Assembly: GCF_024868665.1 (NCBI RefSeq)
Contig: NC_079908.1
Location: 8,903,946 to 8,967,945 of the forward strand
DNA from: Triplophysa rosa
Taxonomy: Eukaryota > Chordata > Actinopteri > Cypriniformes > Nemacheilidae
Direction of reading: 5' to 3'
DNA length: 64,000 nucleotides
The notes below the pieces were generated by a model, which worked only from the letters and a program-made list of their open reading frames with translations, searched no databases and was not told the origin of the DNA. Of this stretch, positions 1 through 28,194 are shown piece by piece. The position numbers and the translations under genes are program-made. How positions within the stretch are numbered: the stretch's first letter is position 1; each line of letters starts with the position of its first letter.

Positions 1-1046
1 AGATTTATCATATTGCAATCCAAGGCACAGTCTAAACACTACAGCTGAAAAAATTGCTATAAATTAAGATGTCTTTCGGCATCTGGACACAGTTGTGCAA
101 AAGCAAAGCTTTGCTCTGAAAAACACATTGGCAGCTTGTAATGTTTGGAAACTTGCTGTAAGACACACTTCCAAATGCATGAATGTCATCACATAAGACG
201 AAATATCAAAACAAGTGGAGGATGTTTTGAAAATAGAGAGCACATGCATGCTTTTCAAGCGCAATAAAGAAAGTTGGTCGAAAGTAATAGCAAAAATAGG
301 TCATTAAAGTGATGTTAGTTTTGAGAAAATTTGTTTGTCAATGCAACTTGGTTTTATAGTTTTGTGTATTATGTGTGTATTGACATTCATGCATTTTAGG
401 TGTGACATAAAGGGATAGTTTACTTAAAAAAGAAAATTCTGTCATTTATTCATCCTCTTGTCATTCCAAACCTGCATGAGTTTCTTTCTTCTGCAGAACA
501 CAAAAGAAGATATTTTGAAGAACAGCAACATTGGCCCCCATTGACTTCAATTTTATGAACACAAAACATTTCTCAAAATATCTTCTTTTGTGTTCCACAG
601 AAGATAGAAGGTCATACAAATTTACAAATGACATGAAGATGAATAAATGATGACAACATTTTTATTTTTGTGTGAACTATCCCTTTAAGTGTCCAAATCA
701 AGGTTATTTTCGTTTACTAAACTTAAAACCTCAAAAATAAACTGAAGTAAGTTTAAAGCAGTAAAATTATAACAATAAACAAACACTAAAATAAAAATTA
801 ATCAGTCTTATATACTGTAGCAACATAAAAAATAAACCTATAAATTATAAAATGACAAAAGCATATACCAAAATTGCTAAAACTTAAAATAAAAGCTAAT
901 TTAAAATATTAACAAAACTAAATAAAATTAAAAATCAAAACTGTTATAACTCTGGTTCAAATTTGTATGATTTCTAATTGTTGCTTGATTGTCTCTTTTG
1001 ATCATGTTGTACAGTTTTAACCTGTAGTTTCTGTTTTTATGATCAG
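1..1046 (+). other. adamts2 intron upstream of the first visible exon
   Basis: No coding exon is supported here. It holds one fold-back MITE (408-688) and an A-rich, degenerate aaactaaa-type low-complexity tract at about 701-945. Confidence 0.6.
408..688. mobile_element. Fold-back MITE, copy 1
   Basis: Ends are TAAAGGGATAGTT and AACTATCCCTTTAA. The two arms are near-complementary, including AAAAGAAGATATTTTGA against TCTCAAAATATCTTCTTTTG. This family recurs about 13 times in the window and resembles the palindromic Angel-type MITEs described in cyprinids; the family name is not verified. Confidence 0.8.
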
Positions 1047-17605
<16,559 letters not shown>

Positions 17606-19342
17606 GAAATAGCTTCTTGTGTTTGCTTATCCCTGTTGATCCTGTGGTGTTTTGGGAGTACTTTTTTCAAAGTGATTTTAAAGCCGCTACACTCACTCTT
17701 GGCATTTACGTTATTATTCAGAAAATTGCAGCAGATCTCAGTCTTTCGTGCAGTATCTGTCGAGGCCTTTCAACACATGCGATCCGGAAAGAAAAACGAC
17801 CGTAGTCGACGCTTAAGTGAAAATGAGACCGTTGCAGGGATTTGCCACGTTTGAAAACAGATGGAATGAACACAGGAGAGTATTTGAATTTGCATTTGTC
17901 AGCTTCAGAGGCCCAGTAATCATGGTTTGTATTTGGACAACAAAAAGTATTGCAATATTTCTCCGACCTGTGATTCTAAAAGGTTGTGGATTCATTTTTG
18001 AATGTTTTTTCAACATCTGGTTCATCTGCTGCAATTCTCTACAATACAGATTTTATAAAGCTAACTGTCCAGTTACAAGAATCCTGTATAACACTGTTTA
18101 TTTATGTTGAGCCATATGTTGAAAAACGTTGTTTTCATACCACTAGGAGCTGTTCACACAAGACACACTCACTCATGTGTTTAAAAACATTTACCCAACA
18201 AACACAGAATATTACCCTAACATTAGTATTTGCTTCCCATTTGTATACTTTTTACAAAACAAAAAATAATGTATTTTAGGTTTATTTCTGCAACCAATAA
18301 ATAACGTTCCAAGAACGTTGCAAGAATGGTTATTTATAGACAACCTAAAAAGAATGTTCCTTAGTAATTATTTATAAGTTTGAAATTTTTCAAACAAAAA
18401 CTAACCTTGCCAGAACATTGTGGGAACCAAATATTTTAGCTGGCTAGGCATATTGACGGATGCAACAGACAGCAGGTGTCTTAAACACCTTTAAAAAAGA
18501 TGATCAGCTTCGATATTGTTTTAAAATGTGGCACTCGTGAGATTACGGCAAGGTGACACATAGTCGAAAACATTGATCAACCTAGAATATTTCTCTGGTT
18601 GTACATTTAGTTTGCAACCAAAAACTAATCTTCCCAGAACGTTCTAGAAACCAACAATCCAGTTTGGACAAAAGTAGCCCTTTTAAAAGTGTGCACTAGA
18701 CAGGGCATTTAGGACACACAACCTATATAAGTAAACGATGCAAAAATGATGTTGAAAGCCTTTGTTAATCAGAATCAGGATAAAAAAGTTTGCAAAGCAC
18801 GCCTCTGTTAGTTTTTGAAGGCTGGGGTGCGTTCTGTGTGAATGGCTCTTAAGATCATACGTAAAATTCCACAATGACTATTTCTAAACTCATTAATCTA
18901 GTTTAAGATTTCCATTCATCTATTCAATCTATTGCTAAATGTTGTAAATATGTACGAGAATTTTATTTTTGGTATTTATTTTTGACGTACCTGTGCTTTT
19001 CCCAAAGGCATTATCTGTCCATTTTGCGCTTTTTTTGTGCATGCGGCATTAGTGAGAATTCTGCACATATCATGAAGCATGTCATCGACCAATACTATGA
19101 TTTATTCACCACATTGTCTGAGCACTGCAGTGGGGGTCTACATTCTTGATTCATCACATTCTTCAATAAATAAGGTTGCAATGAAGCAATAGTGCCGGTT
19201 TATTTCCGAAGCGTCATATTTTAAGTGGGTTGAGTTACAAACATATGACCACAAGATGGCGCAGCCTCCCTGTTGACCCTCTGTTGGCTCGACTTTCAGT
19301 GTTCCCTGATTTATTCTGTTGTGCCCCTTCATTCGTGGTTTT
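17606..19342 (+). other. adamts2 3'UTR and downstream spacer
   Basis: No further gene is seen. An AATAAA at about 18294 (accaataaataacg) is a plausible poly(A) signal. The stretch 18300-18670 carries repeated aacgttc/gaacgtt words of a dispersed repeat. Confidence 0.4.
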
Positions 19343-19347
19343 ATTTG

Positions 19348-19556
19348 TGTTATGTTTCAATCCAGATAATCCAAAGCATGAGGACACGAAGGTTCTCAAT
19401 TCTTAAAGATTTATTCAAGTCCATAAGCAAGCCAACATAGCCAGGAATTACATGATTGGCAGCAGGTGCAACCCTCTTCCATTCTTACTCTGCACCTTTT
19501 ATAGGCAACAACATGTGGACTACAGCGCCATCTCCTGACAAATACACAACACAACA
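19348..19556 (-). repeat. 3' LTR of the retrotransposon
   Basis: On the + strand it begins TGTTATGTTTCAATCC and ends ACACAACACAACA. In element sense, the purine-rich AATGGGGAAT just before it is a plausible polypurine tract. Confidence 0.92.
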
Positions 19557-19966
19557 ATTCCCCATTACTTGAAAATACATTGTTGGTGCAAAAAACAAAT
19601 TCAATACAATAATTACAAATAGTTCAACAATACATATCACATTCTGTAACCATGCATATTAAACCATAATTAAGTTCTCATTTAGCACACGAGAATTGAT
19701 GTCTTAAGTAGGCTACAAGCTCTTCGTCTCAGGTGTATGTTTTCATCTTCTTTTGAGCCAATGACATTTTATGACTCACAGCAGCATCCTTACAAGCAAT
19801 AGGAAGAGGGAGAACATTGAGATGAGTACTCATTTTTCTACTAGAAAGTAATTCTGAAGGAGACCGTCCAGTAGCAGAATGTGGAGTAGCACGGTAGGTT
19901 TGAAGAAACTCTGTTACTGTTGAATTCTGTGTCTTTCCAGACAGAATAGCAGATTGAATACAACTT

Positions 19967-20671
19967 TCAGTACTTGATTAAACCTTTCAATACCTCCATT
20001 TGCAGCTGGATGAGACACTGATGTATGTACTGTATGTGTTGAATATCTCTAGTATTTAGAAATGCAGCAAACTCCACTGACTTGAATTGACATCCATTGT
20101 CAGATACAATGTAGTGAGGTTTTCCAAATCTGCTGAAAACTGATGTCAAGAAGTTGATCACATTTTTACTTGTGATTGAAGAAGTGAATGCTACTTCTGG
20201 CAACTTACTATGATAGTCAATCAGTGTCATAATATACCGACAATCCCAGGTAGCAGTTTCGAATGGGCTAACAATGTCAACAGCCACGTTTTCCCATGGC
20301 GCTGATGGAAAAGGTACAGGTTGTAAAGGTGCAACACAGACATTTGTAGTCTTATCAGAAGACAAGCAAACTTCACAACCCTTAATCTGTTCATTAACCA
20401 AGCAGCCAATCCCAGGCCACCAGTAAAGTTCACGAATGCGCTGTTTCATGTGCACTATTCCTTGATGACCTTCATTGGAAAGATTCACCAAGACACGTCG
20501 CAATGAAGCAGGAACAACAAGGCGTGATCCTCTAAATACGTAGTCCTTTTGCACAGTAAGTTCATCACGTACTATACTTGAAAATATGGACGTAAAGCAA
20601 CGTCCACAGCAGCTGATGAAGAAGGCCATCCATGAGAAATTTGAGCAGGTAATGCAGCCATTTCTGAACAT
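19967..20671 (-). pseudogene. Retrotransposon integrase fragment
   Basis: It contains the zinc-binding H-H-C-C region (HQGIVHMKQRIRELYWWPG, GCEVC) and the integrase core with acidic residues in VAVDIVSP and IVSDNGCQF. The frame is shifted relative to the RNase H piece upstream and it ends early after the core. Confidence 0.85.
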
Positions 20672-20838
20672 AATACAGAGGCTGAAGCTAATTTAAATGG
20701 AGACACAGCAGACATTTCAGAAGACAAAAATGCAACAAACTCAGGTTCAGTATCGGCAAGATCCTCATCAGAAGCAGGTAAGGGTAGATGGAAAAGATAA
20801 TCAGCAACCTGGTTTTGAGAGCCAGGATAGTAATCCAC
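20572..20838 (-). pseudogene. Retrotransposon RNase H end
   Basis: It begins YYPGSQNQVADYL, the usual end of the gypsy RNase H domain, followed by a linker. It overlaps the integrase frame in another phase, which marks a frameshift. Confidence 0.75.
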
Positions 20839-21004
20839 CGCATAGTTAAATCACAAGAGGCTTTCTACACAACGTGCTATCCTCATTCCAGCGCGATCCG
20901 TGCTTTCAGAGGAGAGGAGCAATGTCAAAACTTGTTGATCTGTACATAGAAGAAATTTTCAACCCCAAAGGTTAGCTCTCCATTTTCAACAGCCCAGACA
21001 CATG

Positions 21005-21794
21005 CTAAAGCTTCCTTTTCAAGCGTTGAATATTTACGTTCAGCAGTAGATAATGTTCTTGAAGCAAATGCAACAATACGTTTGGTGTTGTTTTCATGAA
21101 TTTGGGAGAACGGAGCTGGTGTGCATCATTAGGAACAGGAGCATGAAGCATTGCACTGAGATGATCTTCATCTGGGTAAACACCATGTGCAGACACAGTA
21201 TGACCAAGGAAGCACAAACTGCTTTTATTAAAGTGACACTTTGAATCATTCAATTGTAAACCTGCATCATGTATGCATTGAATAACCACTTTGAGCATGT
21301 GGTCATGTTCACTTTTTGTGCATCCCCTGACAATGACATCATCCAGATAATTGGCTACATTGGCAATCTTTGCAGTACAGTTGCTAACATTTTCTGAAAT
21401 GCAGAGGGGGCTGAAGCCAAGCCATAAGGTACTCGACAGAATCTGAATAACCCTCAAGGGTGATAAATGCAGTCAAATCATGACTTTCTTCGTGTAACAA
21501 GAGCCGGAAATAAGCATTCTCCAAGTCAGTTGTAGAAAAGACAGTTGCTCCATGCATCAACTCATCAATATGGGGCAAAGGATAATTGTCTGCAACAACA
21601 TCTTTGTTTGTTTCTTGCAGATCTACACACATGCGAATACCGGCTGACATCTGAACAACTACAATTGGAGAAATCCACTGCGATGCATCCACTCGTTCAA
21701 TGACACCCAAGTCAAGAAGGCGTTGAAGTTCATCACTGACATCATTTCTAACAGAAAATGGCAGCCACCTGAGCTTCTGATGTACAGGTTTCAC
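21005..21794 (-). pseudogene. Retrotransposon reverse transcriptase, two frames
   Basis: One frame (21384-21794) carries MCVDLQETN and DNYPLPHIDEL and the second (21005-21457) carries the catalytic YLDDVIV. The frames overlap, so a frameshift lies near 21384-21457. Confidence 0.85.
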
Positions 21795-22236
21795 ATCTGG
21801 ATTTTACCTTATGCGCAAAGCCTTTTGCATATCCTAGCTTAGCAACAGGCACAGAAGCAGAAAGGCGCATTACAGGAACTGATGACTGAGCAGATTCTGG
21901 AAGTATGGAAGAACCTTCAAATTTGAGATGCAGTCCATTAATCAAATCCATTCCGAGAAGAGCAGTTCCACATTCAACTATAAAGATTGACGTTTTACAG
22001 TCATCCTTGGCAACAATAACAGGTAGACAGATATGTACTGGTATTGGATCACGTGAATAAGTCACTAACTTAACAGAAGGAGGCAGCAAGGAGTCTTGTT
22101 TAAAGTGTTTTTCATACACAGATTTTGGCAGAATGGACACAGAAGATCCAGAATCCACAATCAACTCTACAGGAACAGCTGATGCAGTCATGATAGTAGC
22201 AGTACACTTTATCTTATTAAATTCTGAATCATGCAC
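21748..22236 (-). pseudogene. Retrotransposon aspartic protease
   Basis: It contains the active-site motif VDSGSSVSILP and a downstream ALLGMDLI, typical of retroviral-type aspartic proteases. Confidence 0.8.
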
Positions 22237-22261
22237 GTAAAGAATCTGAAGTTAAGGCAGT

Positions 22262-22684
22262 TCAATTGCATGTACAGGACATGTCTGCTGTGAACGACAC
22301 ACTCTTAAAAAAATATCCCAACTTTTGACAATTATTGCAATTTACAGAAACTGCAGGACATCTGGAATCATTTGCAAGATGCTTTGTAGACCCACAGCGA
22401 TAACAAGCATGCTTCAAGAAAGTAGCAGAAGACTTTGAAGGCACGGACAGAGGGTTTTTACAGGTTAATTTCCTGTGGTAACAATCAACAGCTGGCACAC
22501 TCCTGGCCTGTATTCCTTGAACAGGTACTGAAGTCTGATTCAAAATTATTTTAGCCTGTTCACCAGCAGCCTCCATTTGTGTAGCAGTAGTAATAGCCTT
22601 GTCAAGAGTCAAATCAGTCTCCAATAACAGACGTTCTCTAACACGATGACAGTTTACATGCTCCACTAATTGATCACGCACCAT
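22262..22684 (-). pseudogene. Retrotransposon gag, nucleocapsid part
   Basis: It contains the zinc knuckle CYRCGSTKHLANDSRC and a second Cys pair. Its upstream continuation is on the far side of the LINE insertion. Confidence 0.8.
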
Positions 22685-22721
22685 TTCATCATTATTAGAT
22701 GCAAACTCACATGTAGCTGCT

Positions 22722-23355
22722 ATTCACAAGGCCGGCCTTCCAACCAATGCAGTCAAGCCCTTGCAAATGATCCAGAATGCAGCTGCATGTCTAGTTTTCA
22801 ATCAGCCTAAAGGAACCCATGTAACACCCCTCCTGATTTCACTTCACTGGCTGCCAGTTGCCTCCCGCATCAAGTTTAAATCTCTGACACTGGCCTTCAC
22901 AACGATAACGGCAAATTTACCTTAACTCAGTGCTCCAGGTCTACATTCCCTCCCATTATCTATGGTCTGAAAATGAGCGACGCCTGGTTGTTCCATCACA
23001 GCGAGGCACCAAATCCCTTTCAAAAACCTTTACTCATTCGGTTCCCCTGTGGTGGAATGAACTGCCAGCCTCCACCCGAACCGCAGCATCCTTCACAACT
23101 TTCAAAAAACAGCTCAAAACATACATGTTCCGCACATATTTGACTGACCAATTACTGTCTGTCTGTCCGTCCGTCCGTCTGAATTTTCTTTATTGTTGTT
23201 CATTCTCTCCTTTGCTTACTCCAGCTTTAATCCTCCTAGTAGCATGGCCTTGTAAACTAATGGTTCTGTTTGGCATGTTGACAAAATGTTTATATGCTCT
23301 CCTACTTGTAAGTCGCTTTGGATAAAAGCGTCTGCCAAATTAATAAATGTAAATG
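22722..23355 (+). mobile_element. 5'-truncated L2/CR1-type LINE tail inside gag
   Basis: It encodes the end of a LINE reverse-transcriptase ORF (ISLHWLPVASRIKFKS) and finishes with the teleost L2-type tail AAGTCGCTTTGGATAAAAGC and short aaatgta repeats. It lies opposite to the host element, and gag sequence resumes on either side. Confidence 0.85.
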
Positions 23356-23772
23356 TAGTTCCCGAAGAGAAGCAACATACTGCAGGATTGTTTCCCCCGG
23401 TGCTTGACTTCGTCTTCTAAATGCATGACACTCAGCAACAACATTACGTCGAGGAATAAATTGCATTTTCAAAGTCTCAATAGCATCCTCCATTGTCTCT
23501 CCTTGATTTGGTAATGTATAGAACAGTCTCTGACCCTCTGTTCAATGAAGAAACAAAGCTCGCTTTCTTGCAACTGGCCAGACATCTCCTGATGCAATTG
23601 CAACAAGCAAGTAGTTCTCAAACATCTTTAGCCAGACATCCAAAGGTATAGATGGCTCACCAGGGCATGGTAAGAATGGCGTAGGAAATGAAGTAATAGC
23701 AGACCTCCCCGTTGCCAATTTGTTATGTTTCAATCCAGATAATTCAAAACATGAAGACACGAAAGTTCTCAA
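23302..23772 (-). pseudogene. Retrotransposon gag, N-terminal part
   Basis: Two broken frames (23302-23493, 23542-23772) carry gag-type sequence such as YVASLRELH. Right at this motif the frame runs into the tail of the inserted LINE. Confidence 0.7.
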
Positions 23773-23929
23773 TTCTTAAAGATTTATTCAAGTCCATAAG
23801 CAAGCCAACATAGCCAGGCGTCACATGATTGGCAGCAGGTGCAATCCACTTCCATTCTTACTCTGCACCTTTTATAGGCAACAACATGTGGACTACAGCG
23901 CCATCTCCTGACAAATACACAACACAACA
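23721..23929 (-). repeat. 5' LTR of the retrotransposon
   Basis: It has the same length and ends as the other LTR. The adjoining internal sequence in element sense, AATTGGCAACGGGGAGGTC, sits where a primer-binding site would lie; I did not match it to a tRNA. Confidence 0.92.
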
Positions 23930-24124
23930 ATTTGTTGTTGTTTATATATGGAACAAGTATCTCTAAGGGGCGGTTTCCCAGACAGGGATTATTTTAAAGG
24001 GGTGCTGCAATGGTGTGTCATGCATTCTGACTTCTTTGGTCTTGTTTTGTGGTCGATGTCGGACAACAGAGGAATAAAGTTAATTATGCCATTACTACTT
24101 TTCCCTGGTTGTTCCTCTGTTGTC

Positions 24125-24541
24125 TGTTGTTGATCGCAGAATGGGACCGGGTTGGACCTGCGTGGATTCGGCGGGTGGGGCTTCCTTGGTTGCGGCTCGT
24201 GGGCTCTCCCTGTTCTTCGTGGACGTTGCTCGGTGGCTTTGGTCGGGGTCACTGAGTGCAGCTATGACACGTCAGAGGAGATCTGGCCCTCCCGGCTGAG
24301 CCTGGTTTCTCCCGAGGTTTAGCAGTGCAGTGTTGGCTTGCTCACCGGGAGACTGCATTTATTTATTTATTCATTTATTTATTAGATATTATTTATTATA
24401 ATGATCTTGCTTGGTCTATAAACACCATGCACTGTGCTGTGTTTTACCTTTCTGTGTTTTTCTTATTTGCTCCTGTAAAGCTGCTTTGAAACAATGCACA
24501 TTGTGAAAAGCGCTATACAAATAAAATTGAATTGAATTGAA
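24125..24541 (+). mobile_element. LINE 3' tail nested in the TTAA element
   Basis: It ends with GCTGCTTTGAAACAATGCAC, then CGCTATACAAATAAAATTG and a tandem TTGAA tail, a common 3' end of teleost non-LTR retrotransposons. The start is approximate. Confidence 0.65.
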
Positions 24542-24808
24542 TTGAATTTACAATGTTAAACGTGCTGTCTTCTCATGCTTAACATGGTCAACTTGTCAAA
24601 AAACGAGTTGGGCGTGTTACGTAGTATTTCTCTCTCGATACACTCCCCCAGCGATCGTACAGGTACAAGTTTTTTTCGAACATATAAAACTATTTCGTAA
24701 CAATTTTTCTTAGTCGCTTATTGGACAATTCTCCCGGAAAAGCACGCGGCACACCCACGGCAGCAAGGAGAGCAGGAGAAGGAGCATGCGCAGACGCCAC
24801 TTTCACTT

Positions 24809-24989
24809 GTGTGCAGGAGAGAGAGAGAGAGAGCATACGTTCGCGAAGTTCAGGTGTTTGTTTGTTCACTGCATTTGGGTGATGAATGTTATATAAACGG
24901 TGGATATAACGCTGGATTTCGAGATGGTTTGAAACTGATATATGGAGCCGTCCCAGCGCTCAAAGATGCCGGACATGAACCGCATGCGG
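24809..24989 (+). pseudogene. THAP-domain-like exon fragment
   Basis: The frame contains VFVCSLHLGDECY followed by GFRDGLKLIYGAVPALKD. CxxH followed about 30 residues later by AVP is the second half of the THAP zinc finger. A GGTGAGTG donor follows at 24989-24996. The first cysteine pair is not seen; the sequence upstream is a GA tract, so the exon is incomplete. Confidence 0.5.
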
Positions 24990-25720
24990 TGAGTGAAACT
25001 GATGTCTATGTTTTGTTGGCAATGGGTGCGCACGTGCTTTAGTTCAGCCTACCCCTCCCCCCTGCACGCGTCGTATGCTTTCGGAAAAAATCGTACAGCT
25101 GTATCTATCTTTTATAAACGTGATATAAATTTATCAATCTAAATACTCTTCGAAGATACGAAGTATGCAATACTACTCTATAGGTACTCAAGATTAATAT
25201 GAGATTGGCAGAAACCGCGTGTGTTAGGGCCGCTTTAAGCCAGGACTAGACCTTAGTTAAATTAAGATATTTAAGTTGTTTTTAAAAAATACATATTTTA
25301 AAACATACATAGTACAAATTGGATTCTGTATAGACAGCAGATGGCAGCATGGCAACAAGATTTTACTACAAGAAGAGACTCCCTCTATTTTTCAAGGCCT
25401 TAAAGCTGCTGTTTGTCAAAATTAAACCGTGTCATCAGACAAGAAGCAAATGAAGGCCTGACAGATATAGCTTAGCCGACTGTTTTGCGACTGTGCAGTC
25501 AACATGACTTTCTAAAATGCTGTTTCAATGTAACGTTAGTGTCAGTGTTGTACTGCCTAAATCCTGAAAAACTGTCAACCTATGTGACAAGCTCGTGTTT
25601 GGTGGCGGGGTCGAACTCCTGCCAATTCATTTCATCATGACCCTCAAATTTAAATAACCTATCGAAATACAGTATAGTTGAAATGAGCCACAACAAGGAT
25701 AAGCCTTAAAATAGTTTTAA

Positions 25721-25904
25721 ATACCTTTGGGTTAAATATTAGGCATTTTGCCAAAGGGTTTTTGCTCATTTGGGGAACAAAGCTTTTGTTTCCAATTTAT
25801 GTCTTGTTGTTATCGTATTTGTTGAATTAAAGCTAGTATAAATAAACACTCCTATGTGACTCATCAATAGTTACAGCTAGAAAGCACACATGGATCCTCC
25901 CCAA
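25721..25904. repeat. Direct repeat, unit A
   Basis: It begins ATACCTTTGGGTTAAATATT and ends CACATGGATCCTCCCCAA. It is repeated about 890 bp downstream with scattered substitutions. Confidence 0.8.
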
Positions 25905-26612
25905 ATAAAGACTCATTCTTTCACAGTCTAGCCAGAGGCAAAGGTACAGGTATACTGCACTTTGAAGATTGCAGTTACATAATATAGTTTCTATTATGAA
26001 TAAAGTAGCATACTGAAGTATCACAGAATATGCAGTTACTCACTTGAGTGTTGTGTCATTTTATAACCATGGTAGTTTATACTGTAATACTGTAATTAAA
26101 GACTACAGTACTAATATGTAGTTAGTGTCCTTGTGATGTGAGGAAGGGAGGTTATGTTTATAATGTCAATTTCCTCATGGCCTTTGCGTCAGATGTATAT
26201 CTGGAAAGCACCAGAGTTTATTCTCTTAATAACCTTATATGAATAAATGCTGTGGTATCGTGGCAACCATTAACTAAAACATTTAAAGTGACTATCTGTA
26301 CCAGAACAGTGCAGGTGTCTTTTAGCATTCTTTTTTAATAAATTGAAATGTTTCCTTAATGTGGTATAACCAAATGTGATGTTACTGTCGATTCGAGATT
26401 CAAACAAACCTCATATGGTTGTGTTGTTTTTCCAGTCCCAAATTTAGCCTCCATGTTGCCGCTTTTTAGACCAAGGTTGCCTGATTCTGGCATATCAAAC
26501 TGACTCAGAACATCGTGTATGCGAAGAACAGGTTTTGTTGAATATTTTTCAGAGTAGATTTATTTTTAGTGTGAGTCTGCATTCACTAATTTTCATTTTT
26601 TCCAAAGCTATA

Positions 26613-26797
26613 ATACCTTTGGGTTAAATATTAGGCATTCCACCAAAGGGTATTTTCTCAGTAGGATTTTGGTGACAAAGCTTTTGGTTGCCTTTTCTGG
26701 TTGTTATTGTATTTGTTGAATTAAAGCTAGTGTACATAAACACTCCTATGTGACTCATCATAGTTACAGCTAGAAAGCACACATGGATCCTCCCCAA
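26613..26797. repeat. Direct repeat, unit B
   Basis: Second copy of the 25721 unit, with the same start and end words. The duplicated block includes ATTTGTTGAATTAAAGCTAG and CACTCCTATGTGACTCATCA. Confidence 0.8.
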
Positions 26798-28194
26798 TTT
26801 TCTAAATTCGACGTTGTCCAGAAAAAAACATGTTTGTTGACCCTGAACACGTTGATCCTAGGGCACATTGTTACACTATATGAGGTGAATTGTCACAATA
26901 TAACATAACATCATCACAAATTTAACCAGTCAGCAGTTTATGAAACAGCAAAAATGGTAAAATACAAAAATATGGAAGCATTTTTGACTACCAAAAAATA
27001 TAGCAGCACAAATCTGATTATACTAACATTTTTGTTTACAAAATTAACAAAATTATTAAAGACCATTTCAGATTATGCCTAAAAACCCATAAAACACTGC
27101 AGACATTTGTGTAATTGAACTAATTGAACTAACTAATACTGAACACAGTATTCAAACTGAAGCAAGTTAATAAAGCCTATATATTTTTAAAACATCATAT
27201 AAATTTAAAACATCTATGCAAATAAGAATTTTCTGTCACGCTTTGTGCTACAATACAGTATGTATAAAGCATTTACCACTAAAAAAATCTATTCATGTCC
27301 TCAAATGAATATTTCAAGTTTATATTCCCCCCCACAGAGAACATACTGAAACTTTAATGGTCACCCACTGCACATCCTACTCTGGTAAAGTTGAATTTGT
27401 CTTTCAAATTTACTAAATAATTCAAAAGAGAAGTGAGTAAAAATGTCTGAAACCTTCAGGACTTGCTCTAACTGCCTTCAACAACACACGCTTCTACATG
27501 CTGAAGTTTTATATAACCGTAAATGTTACTAACAGTCCTGAGTTTATAGGGTAAATTGCTCTCTGTGTTGTGAGAAGTAACATGCTGTTGCATAATTTTA
27601 CTGTTTGTGTATACACACTGGCTTTCAGATGTTGTGATTAAATCACTTTACCTTCTCTTTAACAATGTGTGCAATCAAAGGATTACATTTGGATATGTTG
27701 TACTGTATGTTAACAAGATAAAATTAGAAAATGAACTGGACCTACCTCTAAATGTCTAGAGAATGACTTTTAAAAATGTTATGTTTAGGACTGAGGCTCG
27801 GCACTGCAGCCGCTTCAATCTTCACATGAATGGAATGAATGAATCATGGTCTGCTGCAGAGTAACAGAGAGATTTAATGATTCTAGAGGATCATTTGAGA
27901 CTAAATATAGTGTCTGTAGGAAATTGACATTTGAACACTATTTACAGCATTCTGCGTATGCCTATTTATATCTAAGAAAATATGACAACACACGTATTTT
28001 TAAAAATGTATGTGACAGTTTCATGTCTCCTGCATATTGGCTGAACTAAAGAGATTTGCAGTGTAAGTCCCTAAACTTTAACCTTTGATTGACGATAAAT
28101 AAGGTTGCAGAGGTTGCAATGGTACCCAGAGGTTGGTACCATTGTAGATGCATATTTGTTGACGTGTGTATCTCTGTAGATTAGATTTCTGGTT

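Larger units (their letters stand above)
19348..23929 (-). mobile_element. Ty3/gypsy-type LTR retrotransposon, decayed
   Basis: Two 209-bp LTRs (19348-19556 and 23721-23929) differ at roughly nine positions by eye. The 5-bp target duplication is ATTTG at 19343-19347 and 23930-23934. On the minus strand the order is gag, protease, reverse transcriptase, RNase H, integrase, which is the Ty3/gypsy order. Reading frames are broken by frameshifts and stops, and gag is interrupted by a LINE tail at about 22722-23355. No envelope gene is seen. It cannot be autonomous as it stands. Confidence 0.92.
23994..25238 (+). mobile_element. TTAA-flanked transposon remnant with THAP exon
   Basis: This 1.24-kb insertion is bounded by TTAA on both sides. 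Its ends are AGGGGTGCTGC and GGGCCGCT, only weakly inverted. Inside are a LINE tail (about 24125-24541) and a THAP-like exon (about 24809-24989). TTAA targets with a THAP-containing transposase are features of the Kolobok superfamily, so that is my inferred class. piggyBac also uses TTAA but lacks THAP domains. Confidence 0.6.
23966..25300. mobile_element. GGGGCGGTTTCCC repeat, split by a TTAA insertion
   Basis: The left part GGGGCGGTTTCCCAGACAGG ends at TTAA (23994-23997). The sequence resumes at 25235 with TTAAGCCAGGACTAGACC. In related cyprinid repeats, as I remember them, these parts are adjacent. The right boundary fades near 25300. Confidence 0.65.
25301..28190. other. Intergenic spacer with a local duplication
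   Basis: No gene is seen. The only clear structure is a direct repeat of about 185 bp (25721-25904 and 26613-26797). The rest is AT-rich single-copy-looking DNA. Confidence 0.5.

Noticed and set aside
19967..22684. Possibility of a domesticated retroviral-type gene on the minus strand
   Set aside because: Several frameshifts and stops break it, both LTRs and the target duplication are present, and the integrase is cut short. It is a decayed mobile element, not a host gene.
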